From contig DATNEW010000026.1 of NCBI GenBank assembly GCA_035606695.1, positions 477,896 through 541,895 of the forward strand: 64,000 nt of DNA. Reading direction: 5' to 3'. Below the pieces are notes generated by a model. It saw nothing but the letters and a program-made list of their open reading frames with translations, was not told the DNA's origin and ran no database searches. Shown one piece after another: positions 1-7,980 of this stretch (position 1 is the stretch's first letter; each line of letters opens with the position of its first letter). The position numbers and the translations under genes are program-made. Source of the DNA: Gemmatimonadaceae bacterium. Lineage in GTDB: Bacteria > Gemmatimonadota > Gemmatimonadetes > Gemmatimonadales > Gemmatimonadaceae.

Positions 1-2
1 AA

Positions 3-467
3 GGACCCGACGGCAAGCAGATCGACGTGAGCACGTGGGCCGGCCTCGCGCCGCTGGCGCTCGCGAATCTGCCGATGGAAGTCTCGCAGCGCCTCGTTCA
101 TGAGCATTTGCTAAATCCCGAGCGCTTCTGGCTGCGATATCCAATCCCCAGCACCGCGGCCTCGGAGCCGAGCTTCGTGCCCGGCGACTCGCGCTATCTG
201 TGGATCGAACGCTATTGGCGCGGTCCGACCTGGATGTTCACGACGTGGTTCATCGTGAACGGGCTCGTTCGTCTCGGTTGCGATGCGGAGGCCGCGGATC
301 TCGTCGATCGCACGACCGATCTCGTCGCACGCTCCGGCTTCCGCGAGTATTTCAATCCGCTCACCGGCGAGGGGATGGGCGCCAAGCGCTTTGGCGTCAC
401 GACCATCGTTGCCGAGTGCGCGGCGCTCGCGCGTGAGACGCTGGGAGAGCGGCGCGCGATTGCGTGA
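3..467 (+). CDS. MGH1/GH63-like glycosidase, C-terminal part (5' end outside window)
   Basis: The reading frame is open from the first bases, so this is the last ~154 residues of a longer protein. The stretch YWRGPTWMFTTWFIVNGL, followed by helical segments ending near FNPLTGEGMGAKRFG, matches the end of the (alpha/alpha)6 barrel of GH63/MGH1-like glycosidases, where the W-R-G-P-x-W motif shapes the active site. These enzymes hydrolyse alpha-glucosides such as mannosylglycerate, glucosylglycerate or trehalose-type substrates; which one cannot be told from this fragment. The stop is TGA at 465-467. A REP-like palindrome follows 20 bp downstream. Confidence 0.75.
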   Translation, partial: GPDGKQIDVSTWAGLAPLALANLPMEVSQRLVHEHLLNPERFWLRYPIPSTAASEPSFVPGDSRYLWIERYWRGPTWMFTTWFIVNGLVRLGCDAEAADLVDRTTDLVARSGFREYFNPLTGEGMGAKRFGVTTIVAECAALARETLGERRAIA

Positions 468-487
468 GTTGCGCACGCGGCGCCGTT

Positions 488-608
488 GTCATCCCGAGCG
501 AGCGAAGCGAGTCGAGGGACCCCCTTCTCAGCGGAGCACTGCACACAACTCCTCCTCCGGGACGGGGGTCCCTCGACTTCGGCGCTGCGCGCCTCCGCTC
601 GGGATGAC
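488..608. repeat. REP-like palindromic repeat, copy 1 (long form)
   Basis: It starts GTCATCCCGAGCG and ends CGCTCGGGATGAC, with a second nested inverted pair (TCGAGGGACCCC / GGGGTCCCTCGA). The same outer arms recur at 6144-6237, 24197-24240, 29192-29336, 55805-55867 and 56960-57050. It lies between two convergent genes, where it could also act as a transcription terminator. Confidence 0.85.
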
Positions 609-642
609 CATACCGCGCTGCGCGTTTCCGCGATAGCGTGCG

Positions 643-1857
643 CTAGTTCTTCTTCGCCCCGCTGAACTTGTACACCACGCCACCCCGCATCACGAACACG
701 ACGCGACGAACCGCGGCGATGTCCGCGACGGGATCTCCATCCACCGCGATAATATCGGCATCGTAGCCTTCGCGAAGACTGCCCAGGCGATCGCCCATGC
801 CGATTGCATCCGCGGCGAGGGAGTTCGCCGAGACGAGCGCCGCCATGGGCTGCTGGCCGCAATGCTCTACGCGCCCGATGAATTCTTCCGCGTTGCGGCC
901 GTGCGCGCCCGCGGTGGCGTCGGTCGAGAACACCACCTTCGCGCCTGATTTGACGGCCGTCGAGCAGATCGCGAAATCGAGTGGGAGATCGCGCTGCATG
1001 ATGTCCAAACCCTCCTGCGTCATACCGCTCGCCCGATAACGCGGCGCATTCGCCAGGTAATTCTGCACGACGAGTCCAACCTGCGGCCCCATGAACGCGC
1101 CGGCGTGCACGATCGCGTCGATGTCCGCCTGCGTGCCGTACGTCACGTGCTCGATCTGCCGGCAGCCCGCGCGCGCCGCCGCGCCCGCCTGCGAGCGATA
1201 CGCATGCACCATCGTGCGCAGCCCGAGGGACGCCGCTTCGCTGCATAAGACACGCAGTTGTTCTTCGGTGAACGTCGGCCCCGCGCCGACGCGCTGGCTC
1301 TTCGAGGCGAAGATCTTGATGAGATCCGCGCCTTGTTCCGTTCGCCGGCGCACGAGCGCTCGCAGTGAGTCGGCGGAAAGCGATGAATCACCCTGAATGG
1401 GCGCGAGCGACGTGAGCACGCGCGGGCCGGGGAAGCCGCGATCGCGAATCATGTCGCGAATCGGCCCCTCGGAAAACGCGCCGACGGATTGCACGGTGGT
1501 GAACCCAGCCATGAGCGACATCCACGCGTTGTTGGCGATGCCCAGTGCCGCCTCGGCGGGCGACTCGCCGCGTCCCGCGACATTGCCGTTGCGATCGAAG
1601 TGCGAGTCGAGATGGACGTGCGTGTCGATCCAGCCGGGGAGCACGGTGTAGCCGCGCAAGTCGATGATGGTTGCGCCGCGCGCGGGCGCGGCGGTCGTCG
1701 ACGTGATCTTGCCTCGATCGACCGTGATGGTTGCGTTGCGAACAACGCCGCCGCGGCCGTCGAGCGCATGGTCGGTGAGGATGACAGTCTGCGCGCCGAG
1801 CGACGCGGCGGCGAGCGAGAGAGGGAGAGCGAGAGCGAGAGCAAGGACGAGGCGCAT
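643..1857 (-). CDS. Secreted amidohydrolase (imidazolonepropionase/prolidase-like)
   Basis: 404 residues beginning with a Sec signal peptide whose core is an LALALALPLSLAAA run, ending near GAQ at residue 23. The metal-site signature of the amidohydrolase superfamily is visible: HVH at 80-82, a lysine at 181 (DLIKIF, the usual carboxylated bridge), His218, His237 and Asp313 (STDA). That is a binuclear metal-dependent hydrolase of the family annotated as imidazolonepropionase-like or Xaa-Pro dipeptidase-like; members often cleave dipeptides or cyclic amides in the periplasm. The substrate cannot be read from the sequence. It converges on the glycosidase fragment, and the ATG at 1857 is the only start that preserves the signal peptide. 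Confidence 0.85.
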   Translation of the reverse strand: MRLVLALALALPLSLAAASLGAQTVILTDHALDGRGGVVRNATITVDRGKITSTTAAPARGATIIDLRGYTVLPGWIDTHVHLDSHFDRNGNVAGRGESPAEAALGIANNAWMSLMAGFTTVQSVGAFSEGPIRDMIRDRGFPGPRVLTSLAPIQGDSSLSADSLRALVRRRTEQGADLIKIFASKSQRVGAGPTFTEEQLRVLCSEAASLGLRTMVHAYRSQAGAAARAGCRQIEHVTYGTQADIDAIVHAGAFMGPQVGLVVQNYLANAPRYRASGMTQEGLDIMQRDLPLDFAICSTAVKSGAKVVFSTDATAGAHGRNAEEFIGRVEHCGQQPMAALVSANSLAADAIGMGDRLGSLREGYDADIIAVDGDPVADIAAVRRVVFVMRGGVVYKFSGAKKN

Positions 1858-1973
1858 CGTGGGATGTACAAATCGATGGGCCGCCGCGCAATCCCGCTGT
1901 GTCGCCCCTCGAAAGATTCCTTAACTATTATGACGCGCGGAGACCCGCCATCGTCTGTGCGGAAGCCTCCACG

Positions 1974-2007
1974 TCCATCGCCCATCGCCCATCGCCCATC
2001 GCCCATG
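1974..2007. repeat. Heptanucleotide tandem repeat (CCCATCG)n at a start codon
   Basis: Four full units (the first with one change) plus a partial fifth unit of a 7-bp repeat. The ATG chosen for the DUF4337 gene (2005-2007) falls inside the last partial unit. The unit is not a multiple of three, so a change in copy number would shift any frame that starts upstream. The same heptamer occurs at 58823-58850 in the start of the korA-like gene. Confidence 0.8.
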
Positions 2008-2598
2008 CCCGAAGAAATCGAGCTCGACACCGACAAGCTGCGCGAAACCATCGACGACGAAATTGAGAAAGTTGAAAAGGCCGGCGCCGCGATGCTGCGC
2101 TGGGTCGCGCTCTACACCGCGGTGCTCGCCGCCGTCACCGCCGTCGTGTCGCTGCACGCGGGATCGACCATCAACGAGGCCCTCGTACTCAAGAGCGAGG
2201 CGACGTCGTTTCAGGCGCAGGCGTCCGATCAATGGGCCTTCTATCAGGCCAAGGGCATCAAGGGCGCGATCGCCTTAAGCGCCGCGCAGAGCTATGCCGC
2301 GGCGGGTCGTGCAGCACCCGACTCGCTTGCCGCGCAGGCCGCCCGATATACGAAAGAGCAGGGCGAAATTCAAACCGAGGCGCGCAAGCTCGAGGCCGAG
2401 CGGGATGCGCGTTCGCACGAAGCCGACTCGCTCTTGGAGCACCATCACCATTACGCATTCGCCGTCGCGCTCCTGCAGGTCTCCATCGCACTCGGCGCCG
2501 TCGCCGCGCTTACCCGGCAGAAAGCCGCATTCGGCATCTCGATCGTTGCCGGCGTCGCCGGTGCGGGACTGGCGCTATTCACCGCGCTGAGCGCATAG
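2005..2598 (+). CDS. DUF4337-family membrane protein
   Basis: 197 residues. An acidic N-terminus (residues 1-30) leads into a first hydrophobic segment (ALYTAVLAAVTAVVSLHAGS), then a soluble alanine- and glutamate-rich helical middle with coiled-coil character (roughly 60-140). Two more hydrophobic segments follow (YAFAVALLQVSIALGAVAAL and FGISIVAGVAGAGLALFTAL). This order matches DUF4337 proteins, which have no assigned function. The frame stays open far upstream, but that region lies opposite the amidohydrolase gene and crosses the CCCATCG repeat, so the ATG at 2005 just after the repeat is preferred. A GTG or ATG further upstream (for example near 1930) cannot be excluded. Confidence 0.7.
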   Translation: MPEEIELDTDKLRETIDDEIEKVEKAGAAMLRWVALYTAVLAAVTAVVSLHAGSTINEALVLKSEATSFQAQASDQWAFYQAKGIKGAIALSAAQSYAAAGRAAPDSLAAQAARYTKEQGEIQTEARKLEAERDARSHEADSLLEHHHHYAFAVALLQVSIALGAVAALTRQKAAFGISIVAGVAGAGLALFTALSA

Positions 2599-2610
2599 GC
2601 CGAAACGTCA

Positions 2611-2640
2611 ACCGGCGCCACCCGGCGCCACCCGGCGCTA
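2611..2640. repeat. Three tandem 10-bp units between convergent genes
   Basis: Three near-identical decamers of the form MCCGGCGCYA fill the gap between the DUF4337 stop and the lysozyme stop. GGCGCTAGCC at its end is self-complementary, so it may form a terminator-like structure, but no T-run follows. Confidence 0.5.
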
Positions 2641-3483
2641 GCCGGCGCTCAGCACTTTCCCACTGCTCCACCCAACGACGCCCTCGCCGTCGTCGACTTT
2701 CCACCACTCGCGATCCTTCGCGAGCTCGGGCCCGTCGACCACCACTACGCCAGTTCCGCGCGGCAGCGTTCCGACCACCCGCGCGGCAAGGCTCGCTGCG
2801 GCGCGTACGTTGCCGTCCTGGGTGAACACGGCCATTTCTCCGACGGCGAGCGCACGCGTGCGCAAGCTCTCGAGCGCGGCAAGGTCGCCGGCCGTGCGAT
2901 CGCGATCGACGATCGTCGAAATGCCGTTCACAGTTCCTTTATCTGTATACTGCCATAAGGCCTGTTGGTGCCAGCCGCCCGGAATCGTCGGCGCGTCCGC
3001 GTAGCTGGCGATCCACAGCGGGCACTTCGACGCGAACGCGTCCGCGTTGCCGGTAATCTCCTTCCACGCCGAGGGATAGGTGTAGATCATCGGCGCGACG
3101 CTCAGCGCGGCTTCGACGGCATCCACGAACTCGCCGATGCGTCGCACGACGTTCGCCGTCGAATACGTGATCGGTCCGGCGCCGTCGCCGGGTGCTTCGA
3201 CGTCGAGGGCCGGGAGCAGGTCGCCCGGCTGCGGATGTCCCGTCGCTTTGAGGAACGACGTCGCCTGCAGTGCCGGATCGGCGTCGTGCCGATAAAAGTG
3301 ATAGACGCCGACCACGATTCCGGCGTCGCGCGCGCCGCTCACGTTGATCGTGAATGTGGGATCGATCCAATCCGTGCCCTCGGTCGCCTTCACCATCGCG
3401 AACGAGATGCCCGCGCGCTTCACCTTCGTCCAATCGATCGTGAGGTTGCGGTGCGAAACGTCGACGCCTTCGAGCTCGGCCAC
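2638..3483 (-). CDS. GH25-family lysozyme with C-terminal SH3-like domain
   Basis: 281 residues from a GTG start preceded by GGAG at good spacing. The GH25 fold is clear: GVDVSHRN at 6-13 supplies the first conserved Asp (D8), FAMVKATEGTDWIDP is the family strand, and ALDVEAPGD carries the catalytic D94/E96 pair. WIASYADAP and LWQYTDKGTVNGI complete the barrel. Residues ~215-281 look like a bacterial SH3 domain (EWWKVDDGEGVVGWSSGKVL). GH25 enzymes cut the MurNAc-GlcNAc bond of peptidoglycan. No signal peptide is visible, which is unusual for a wall lytic enzyme; release by lysis or a non-Sec route is possible. It follows the AraC gene on the same strand 28 bp downstream. Confidence 0.85.
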   Translation of the reverse strand: MAELEGVDVSHRNLTIDWTKVKRAGISFAMVKATEGTDWIDPTFTINVSGARDAGIVVGVYHFYRHDADPALQATSFLKATGHPQPGDLLPALDVEAPGDGAGPITYSTANVVRRIGEFVDAVEAALSVAPMIYTYPSAWKEITGNADAFASKCPLWIASYADAPTIPGGWHQQALWQYTDKGTVNGISTIVDRDRTAGDLAALESLRTRALAVGEMAVFTQDGNVRAAASLAARVVGTLPRGTGVVVVDGPELAKDREWWKVDDGEGVVGWSSGKVLSAG

Positions 3484-3511
3484 GGCAGACTCCCATGATT
3501 GCCGGCCCTAA

Positions 3512-4426
3512 CTAGAGCATCGCGCGTACCGCGCTCGGCGTCCATCCAGCGTACCGGCGCATCGCCCGCACGAAGTGCGAGTGGCTCGAGAATCCGAGCT
3601 CGTGCGCAACGGCCGACAAGTTCGCGCGCGTGGCGTTGTTCTCGAGATGCTCCATCGCCGTCCGCACCCTGAGCTCATTGCGATACTCGTGCATCGTTCG
3701 CCCGGTGCACGCCCGGAACACGCGGCATAGATGGTATGCCGAGGTTCCCAGCGCGGATGCAATCTCACTCACCGAACGAGTCTCGCGCACGCTCCGTATG
3801 AGCTCGACACGCGCGGCATCGGCGAGATCGCCGTGGCGTACCGCCGACGAGCGGCGGCGCGCGCGCGACCGCGGCGCATCGGCGTACGCGCGGCCGATCG
3901 CCGACTCGACAATCCCGATCACCGCCTCTTCACCTTCCAACGCGTCGAGCTCTCCGCGCAGCGCGCGGCGGAGCAACGCACGCTGCCGCATGTACAGCGT
4001 GGTCGAGCTGGGCGCCCGTTGGAACGTGAATGGTCGATTGGAGTCCGCGGCCTCGGGGTCGAGCCCGCGCACGATCTCGCGCGCCACATCCGCCGACACA
4101 CCAAACCAGTCGCAACGGTCGCCGTCCGGCGATTCCGCGAAGCGCTCGTATTCCTGAGAGGCATTGTAGATCGTGACGACCGACGGATCCGCGAGAAAGG
4201 CGCGCGATCCCGCGTGACGAATCCACACGCCGGTGCGCGGAAACACGACGATGCTTCGCTCGATCGGGCCCGTGTCGCGAAACGACGGATACGTCGCCGG
4301 ACATCGAAACACGCCGATCGCCGCGCGCGATGTGTCGAACACCGTCGTGTCGACAAAGTCCTTACGAGCGCCAATCGAGCAACGACGTGCAAGCGCATCT
4401 CGCGTGCTCGATGCGAGATTCGTCAT
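3512..4426 (-). CDS. AraC-family transcriptional regulator
   Basis: About 304 residues. The C-terminal ~100 residues hold two helix-turn-helix motifs of the AraC/XylS domain: SVSEIASALGTSAYHLCRVF and ANLSAVAHELGFSSHSHFVRAM, the latter followed by the family's G-x-TPSAVR end. The N-terminal part (HAGSRAFLADPSVVTIYNA) is cupin-like and presumably senses a ligand. The open frame runs much further upstream, but that part lies opposite the TPR gene; ATGs at 4426 and 4432 are the sensible starts. It is divergent from the 4451 gene with only ~24 bp between starts, so their promoters must overlap the opposite gene. Confidence 0.8.
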   Translation of the reverse strand: MTNLASSTRDALARRCSIGARKDFVDTTVFDTSRAAIGVFRCPATYPSFRDTGPIERSIVVFPRTGVWIRHAGSRAFLADPSVVTIYNASQEYERFAESPDGDRCDWFGVSADVAREIVRGLDPEAADSNRPFTFQRAPSSTTLYMRQRALLRRALRGELDALEGEEAVIGIVESAIGRAYADAPRSRARRRSSAVRHGDLADAARVELIRSVRETRSVSEIASALGTSAYHLCRVFRACTGRTMHEYRNELRVRTAMEHLENNATRANLSAVAHELGFSSHSHFVRAMRRYAGWTPSAVRAML

Positions 4427-4450
4427 GACCATAACCCGCAGCCATTCCCC

Positions 4451-5401
4451 ATGCGCAGAATCACCGTCGCTCGCGCCATCGTGTTCGTCGTCGCTCCCGC
4501 GCTGTTGCACGCGCAATCCTCGACGCCAGCCGCGCCGGCCGCGGCACCTCCAGCCGCCGACCTCCAACGAGCCGCCCAGGCCTTCAATGCCTCGGACTGG
4601 AGCACGGTCCGCTCCGCATACGAGGCCCTGGCCGCGGCATATCCACAACACGCCCTGTCGCGCTTTCGCGTCGGCGTCGCCCAGCTCCAGCTCGGCGACC
4701 TGAAAAACGCGGAGATCAATTTGCGCCGCGGCGAATCGCTCGGCATCCCCGCCGCGCAGGCCGCATACCGCCTGGGGCAATTGTTCGCCGATCGCGGCCA
4801 ACCGGACTCCGCGATTGCCGAGCTGCATCGTTCGGCAGATAACGGCATGTTCGTTCCGGTTCCAGCACTTAAGAGCGACGCGCATCTCGCATCGCTCCTC
4901 GCCGATCCGCGCTGGCCCGCCGTGCTCGATGCGTTCGACGCCGTCGTCCAACCATGCAAGCACGATCCACGATTTCGCGAATTCGACTTCTGGGTCGGCG
5001 ATTGGGACGTGCGCCCGACCGGCCAGCCCGCGAATGGTCCGGCGGCCCGCAACACCGTCACGCTCGACGACGGTGATTGCGTCGTCACCGAACACTGGAG
5101 TGCGCCGAGTGGATCGACGGGGCGCAGCTTCAACATCTACGATCGCTCATATGGGGAATGGCGGCAGACGTGGGTCGACAACCTCGGTGGCCAGCACGAC
5201 TATCGCGGTCGTCTCGTGAATGGAAACATGGTTTTCACCGGCACGACGCCGCTTCCGGGCGGAAAGCTCGGCCGCGTGCCGACGCGGCTCACCTTCTTCA
5301 ACCTCGGCCGCGACTCCGTGCGCCAGTTCTCCGAGACGTCGCCCGATAGCGGCCGTACGTGGCAGACAGCGTACGATCTCATGTACGTTCGCCGAAAGTA
5401 A
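4451..5401 (+). CDS. Secreted TPR protein with DUF1579-like C-terminal domain
   Basis: 316 residues with a signal peptide (ATVARAIVFVVAPALLHAQ-like core, cleavage near residue 22) and an alanine/proline linker. Two or three TPR-like helical pairs span ~40-130 (LQRAAQAFNASDWSTVRSAY; AAYRLGQLFADRGQPDSAI). The C-terminal half begins with FREFDFWVGDWDV, the hallmark of DUF1579-like beta-barrel proteins, and ends TAYDLMYVRRK. Its role is unknown; the TPR part suggests protein binding in the periplasm. The ATG at 4451 directly precedes the signal peptide. Confidence 0.65.
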   Translation: MRRITVARAIVFVVAPALLHAQSSTPAAPAAAPPAADLQRAAQAFNASDWSTVRSAYEALAAAYPQHALSRFRVGVAQLQLGDLKNAEINLRRGESLGIPAAQAAYRLGQLFADRGQPDSAIAELHRSADNGMFVPVPALKSDAHLASLLADPRWPAVLDAFDAVVQPCKHDPRFREFDFWVGDWDVRPTGQPANGPAARNTVTLDDGDCVVTEHWSAPSGSTGRSFNIYDRSYGEWRQTWVDNLGGQHDYRGRLVNGNMVFTGTTPLPGGKLGRVPTRLTFFNLGRDSVRQFSETSPDSGRTWQTAYDLMYVRRK

Positions 5402-5402
5402 G

Positions 5403-5431
5403 CTGTCAGGCTGTTCGAGATCGGTTATAAT
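5403..5431 (+). promoter_or_regulatory. Predicted sigma70-type promoter for the RibD-like gene
   Basis: CTGTCA (5403-5408), a 17-bp spacer, then a perfect TATAAT (5426-5431). The 5488 gene lies ~50 bp downstream of the predicted start. Confidence 0.6.
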
Positions 5432-5487
5432 GAGAGCGCGGCACGTTTGGGTTTTGTAGCCGCGCTCCTCTCTCGCCCAACAATCTC

Positions 5488-6135
5488 TTGTCCAAACTTC
5501 GCGTACTTTGCTACGGCGTCTCACTCGACGGGTTCGCCGCTGGTCCCGCTCAGGACCTCGAGCATCCACTCGGCGTCAACGGCTTCGACGTCATGCAGTG
5601 GTTCACCCACACGGACGTGTGGCGCCGGATGCAAAACCTCGGAGAGGGAGAGACAGGCGTCGACAATCGCATGGCGCGCGACGCGTTCGAAAATCTTGGC
5701 GCGTGGATCATGGGCCGAAACATGTTCGGGCCGGTGCGCGGGCCGTGGCCGGACGAAAGCTGGCGCGGATGGTGGGGCGACGAGCCGCCGTACCACGTTC
5801 CGGTGTTCGTGCTCACGCACCACGCGCGGCCGCCACTCGAGATGCAGGGCGGCACCGTCTTTCACTTCGTGACTGACGGAATCGAGTCCGCGCTGAAACA
5901 GGCGAAGGCGGCGGCGGGCGATCGCGACGTACGCATCGGCGGCGGAGCCTCGACCGTTCGCCAGTATTTGCGCGCGGGTCAGATCGACGATCTGCATCTC
6001 GTGGTGAGCCCCACGCTGCTCGGCTCCGGCGAAGAGCTGTTTCACGGGATCGACCTCCGCGCACTCGGCTACCAGGTCGAGCGACACGTCGCGGGCGAGC
6101 GGGCGACGCATGTGTTCATCCGGCGCCACGACTAA
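5488..6135 (+). CDS. Dihydrofolate reductase/RibD C-terminal family protein
   Basis: 215 residues from a TTG start (SKLRVLCYGVSLDGFAAGPA follows). The fold markers are LDGFAAG near the N-terminus, AWIMGRNMFGPVRGPW, PVFVLTHHARPP, and the nucleotide-binding IGGGASTVRQYLRAGQIDDL, with the closing LVVSPTLLGSGEELF. These proteins are NADPH-dependent reductases related to riboflavin-pathway RibD and to DHFR; the physiological substrate of this standalone type is not established. A good promoter precedes it, so it is probably monocistronic. Confidence 0.85.
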   Translation: MSKLRVLCYGVSLDGFAAGPAQDLEHPLGVNGFDVMQWFTHTDVWRRMQNLGEGETGVDNRMARDAFENLGAWIMGRNMFGPVRGPWPDESWRGWWGDEPPYHVPVFVLTHHARPPLEMQGGTVFHFVTDGIESALKQAKAAAGDRDVRIGGGASTVRQYLRAGQIDDLHLVVSPTLLGSGEELFHGIDLRALGYQVERHVAGERATHVFIRRHD

Positions 6136-6143
6136 ACGTTTCT

Positions 6144-6237
6144 GTCATTCCGAGCCGGAGGCGAGGAATCCTGCCTTTTGGTAGAGCGGCCGAGCCCTCT
6201 ACCAGGATGCTAGATCCCTCGCGTCGCTCGGGATGAC
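6144..6237. repeat. REP-like palindromic repeat, copy 2
   Basis: Begins GTCATTCCGAGC and ends GCTCGGGATGAC, with inner arms GAGGAATCCTG / CTAGATCCCTCGCG that are only partly paired. It sits between convergent genes, 9 bp after one stop and 4 bp before the other. Confidence 0.8.
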
Positions 6238-6240
6238 GAA

Positions 6241-6891
6241 TTATCGTACCACGACCTGAAAGATCACGCTCGCCCGCTCGGGCAAATTCGCGGTGACGAG
6301 ATACGTTCCCGCCTGCGACGCGCGGAACGTCGTGCGCGCGATGCCGGTCGCATCGCTCGTTGTCGTCAAACCGGAGAGCGTGCCGCCGGTCGTCGACCAA
6401 TTCACCGCCGAGTTCGGGACGGGATTTCCCGGACGGTCGATGACGCGCACCTGAAGCGACAGTGAGTCGCCGACGGCAATCGAGCTCGATTCCGGGCTCA
6501 CGATCACGATCGACGACGGGACGCCGATGGTCCCGACGAGCCGCAGCGTATCGACGGCGTCGCCCGACGTGATCACGAGCGAGTTGACGCCCGCGGCGTC
6601 GCCCAACGTCCAGAGGACCGACGCCACTCCGGTCGAATCGGTGTTCGTCATCGTCGCGGAGAGGCCGCCGTGCCCCGTACCCACCGCCCACGTGACGGGA
6701 ACACTGTCCAGTCCCAGGCCGGATGACGTCACATGCGCGCGAACGAGAACGGCGCTGCCGGCGGGAAAGGTCGTCGAGTCGCGAAGCTCGGTCGTCACCG
6801 TCGCGAACCGCAGAATTGGGGCAACGCCGCTGGCGTCGGACGAGCCGCACGCCGCGGCGAACACGAGTACGCCCAAAAGAATCGGCTTCAT
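6241..6891 (-). CDS. Lipoprotein with two Ig-like (Big_1/invasin-type) repeats
   Basis: 216 residues. The lipobox VFAAAC at the end of a short signal peptide predicts a lipid-anchored protein. Two similar beta-rich modules of ~85 residues follow. Each has a variant of VTWAVGTGHGGLSATMTNTD or VNWSTTGGTLSGLTTTSDAT and a closing G-x-A-x-x-x-W/F pattern, as in bacterial Ig-like Big_1 domains of adhesins. Function unknown; probably a cell-surface structural or adhesive protein. The ATG at 6891 is chosen because it begins the lipoprotein signal; the frame extends 14 codons upstream without one. Confidence 0.75.
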   Translation of the reverse strand: MKPILLGVLVFAAACGSSDASGVAPILRFATVTTELRDSTTFPAGSAVLVRAHVTSSGLGLDSVPVTWAVGTGHGGLSATMTNTDSTGVASVLWTLGDAAGVNSLVITSGDAVDTLRLVGTIGVPSSIVIVSPESSSIAVGDSLSLQVRVIDRPGNPVPNSAVNWSTTGGTLSGLTTTSDATGIARTTFRASQAGTYLVTANLPERASVIFQVVVR

Positions 6892-6973
6892 GCGGCACCG
6901 ACACGCAATCGTCCGACCGCCCCCACGTTCCACAACATGAAGATTTCTGAATGTCGTGAGGCTGACGCGGGCC

Positions 6974-7459
6974 TCAGCCCTTCACGAGCTGACCACACTT
7001 GGTGCACATGTACAGCTTGTTCCACTGTGCTTTCTGATCGTAATAGTCATCGCTCTGCTTGCGCACCGTCGTGAGAAAGACCATGAGCGTGATGACGATC
7101 GCGGCGACGACGGCGAACTGCCCGGCGGTGGGATTCACGCGCGCGTAGACGAAATAGGCGGCGCCCGCGAGCGGAATGGCGACGAGGATCGTGCGCAGTC
7201 GCGCCGAGCGACGGCGCGGCGGCGCGAACCTGGCGATGATCTGTTGCTCGCTCAGTCCGCCGATCCCCGGCTCCGACGACGCAGCGCCCGCGTTCTCGGC
7301 ATGCCGCACCGCCTCGTAGAACAGATCATCGACTTTGACGAAATCGGCCGCGTTGCACTTGGGACAACGCGCGTCGCCCAGCCCCTCGGGCTTTTCTCCC
7401 CCGAGGTTCGCGAACGCGCCCATCAGTGCCTCGAACCCTTCCAGTCCGTCGCCCGGCAT
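6974..7459 (-). CDS. Two-TM membrane protein with N- and C-terminal CxxC pairs
   Basis: 161 residues, not assigned to a named family. CPKC near residues 32-35 and CTKC at ~153-156 flank two membrane helices (LRTILVAIPLAGAAYFVYARV and QFAVVAAIVITLMVFLTTV). Two CxxC knuckles at opposite ends of a two-helix hairpin would both face the cytoplasm and could together bind one zinc, like a zinc ribbon split by a membrane hairpin. No operon partner is obvious; it precedes nothing on its strand until the 6241 gene. Confidence 0.6.
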   Translation of the reverse strand: MPGDGLEGFEALMGAFANLGGEKPEGLGDARCPKCNAADFVKVDDLFYEAVRHAENAGAASSEPGIGGLSEQQIIARFAPPRRRSARLRTILVAIPLAGAAYFVYARVNPTAGQFAVVAAIVITLMVFLTTVRKQSDDYYDQKAQWNKLYMCTKCGQLVKG

Positions 7460-7482
7460 GTCAGCCTCGCATGTCTCTCAAA

Positions 7483-7980
7483 TTATACGAAGACGCGGAG
7501 GATGAACCCAGGGACCATGCCGCGATTCACGTATTTTTTGCGCAGGCCCTGAGGGAGAGAGCCGAAGTTCCGGATGATGCGCCGGCACTGTGGCGAGCCA
7601 CAGCGGCAGCGCATGGTCCAGATGTCGTCGTCGGCGATGGTCGTCGAGTAGTCGAAGGTGATCTCGCGGCCGGCGGAAATCGCCGCGACCGCGACGAGAT
7701 ACAGGCGATTTCGCGCCTTGTGCACCGCGGCATTGGGCACGCACGAGTGATTGACGTATCGCGCGGGGCGATCGCCGGGGTCGAGATACGTCTCGGGCCC
7801 AAAGCGGTAGCAGTTGTCCATGAAGCTGCCGCGCCGCTTCAGGAGCTCGCGCCAATTCACGAGGCGGCCATCGATCCGCAGAATCGTGTCGCCGGCGACG
7901 AAGCGCTCCGTGGCGAAGAGGCCCAGCCCAATCCGGCTCGGCCGCACCTCGACGCCGCCGGTCGAGGTGCTCACGGCCAT
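7483..7980 (-). CDS. SET-domain protein
   Basis: 165 residues. The SET signature is nearly complete: GLGLFATERFVAGDTIL at the N-terminus, then YVNHSCVPNA (the NHSxxPN motif that threads into the S-adenosylmethionine pocket) and EITFDYSTT. A post-SET CRCGSPQCRR cluster of three cysteines that could bind zinc follows. Such proteins are protein-lysine methyltransferases in eukaryotes; bacterial copies are widespread but their targets are mostly unknown. The start ATG at 7980 overlaps the end of the transglutaminase-like gene by 10 bp, so the two are probably translated from one mRNA. Confidence 0.8.
   Translation of the reverse strand: MAVSTSTGGVEVRPSRIGLGLFATERFVAGDTILRIDGRLVNWRELLKRRGSFMDNCYRFGPETYLDPGDRPARYVNHSCVPNAAVHKARNRLYLVAVAAISAGREITFDYSTTIADDDIWTMRCRCGSPQCRRIIRNFGSLPQGLRKKYVNRGMVPGFILRVFV

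Noticed and set aside
4433..5095. Long N-terminal extension of the AraC regulator
   Set aside because: It overlaps the whole TPR/DUF1579 gene on the other strand and looks unlike any AraC N-domain.
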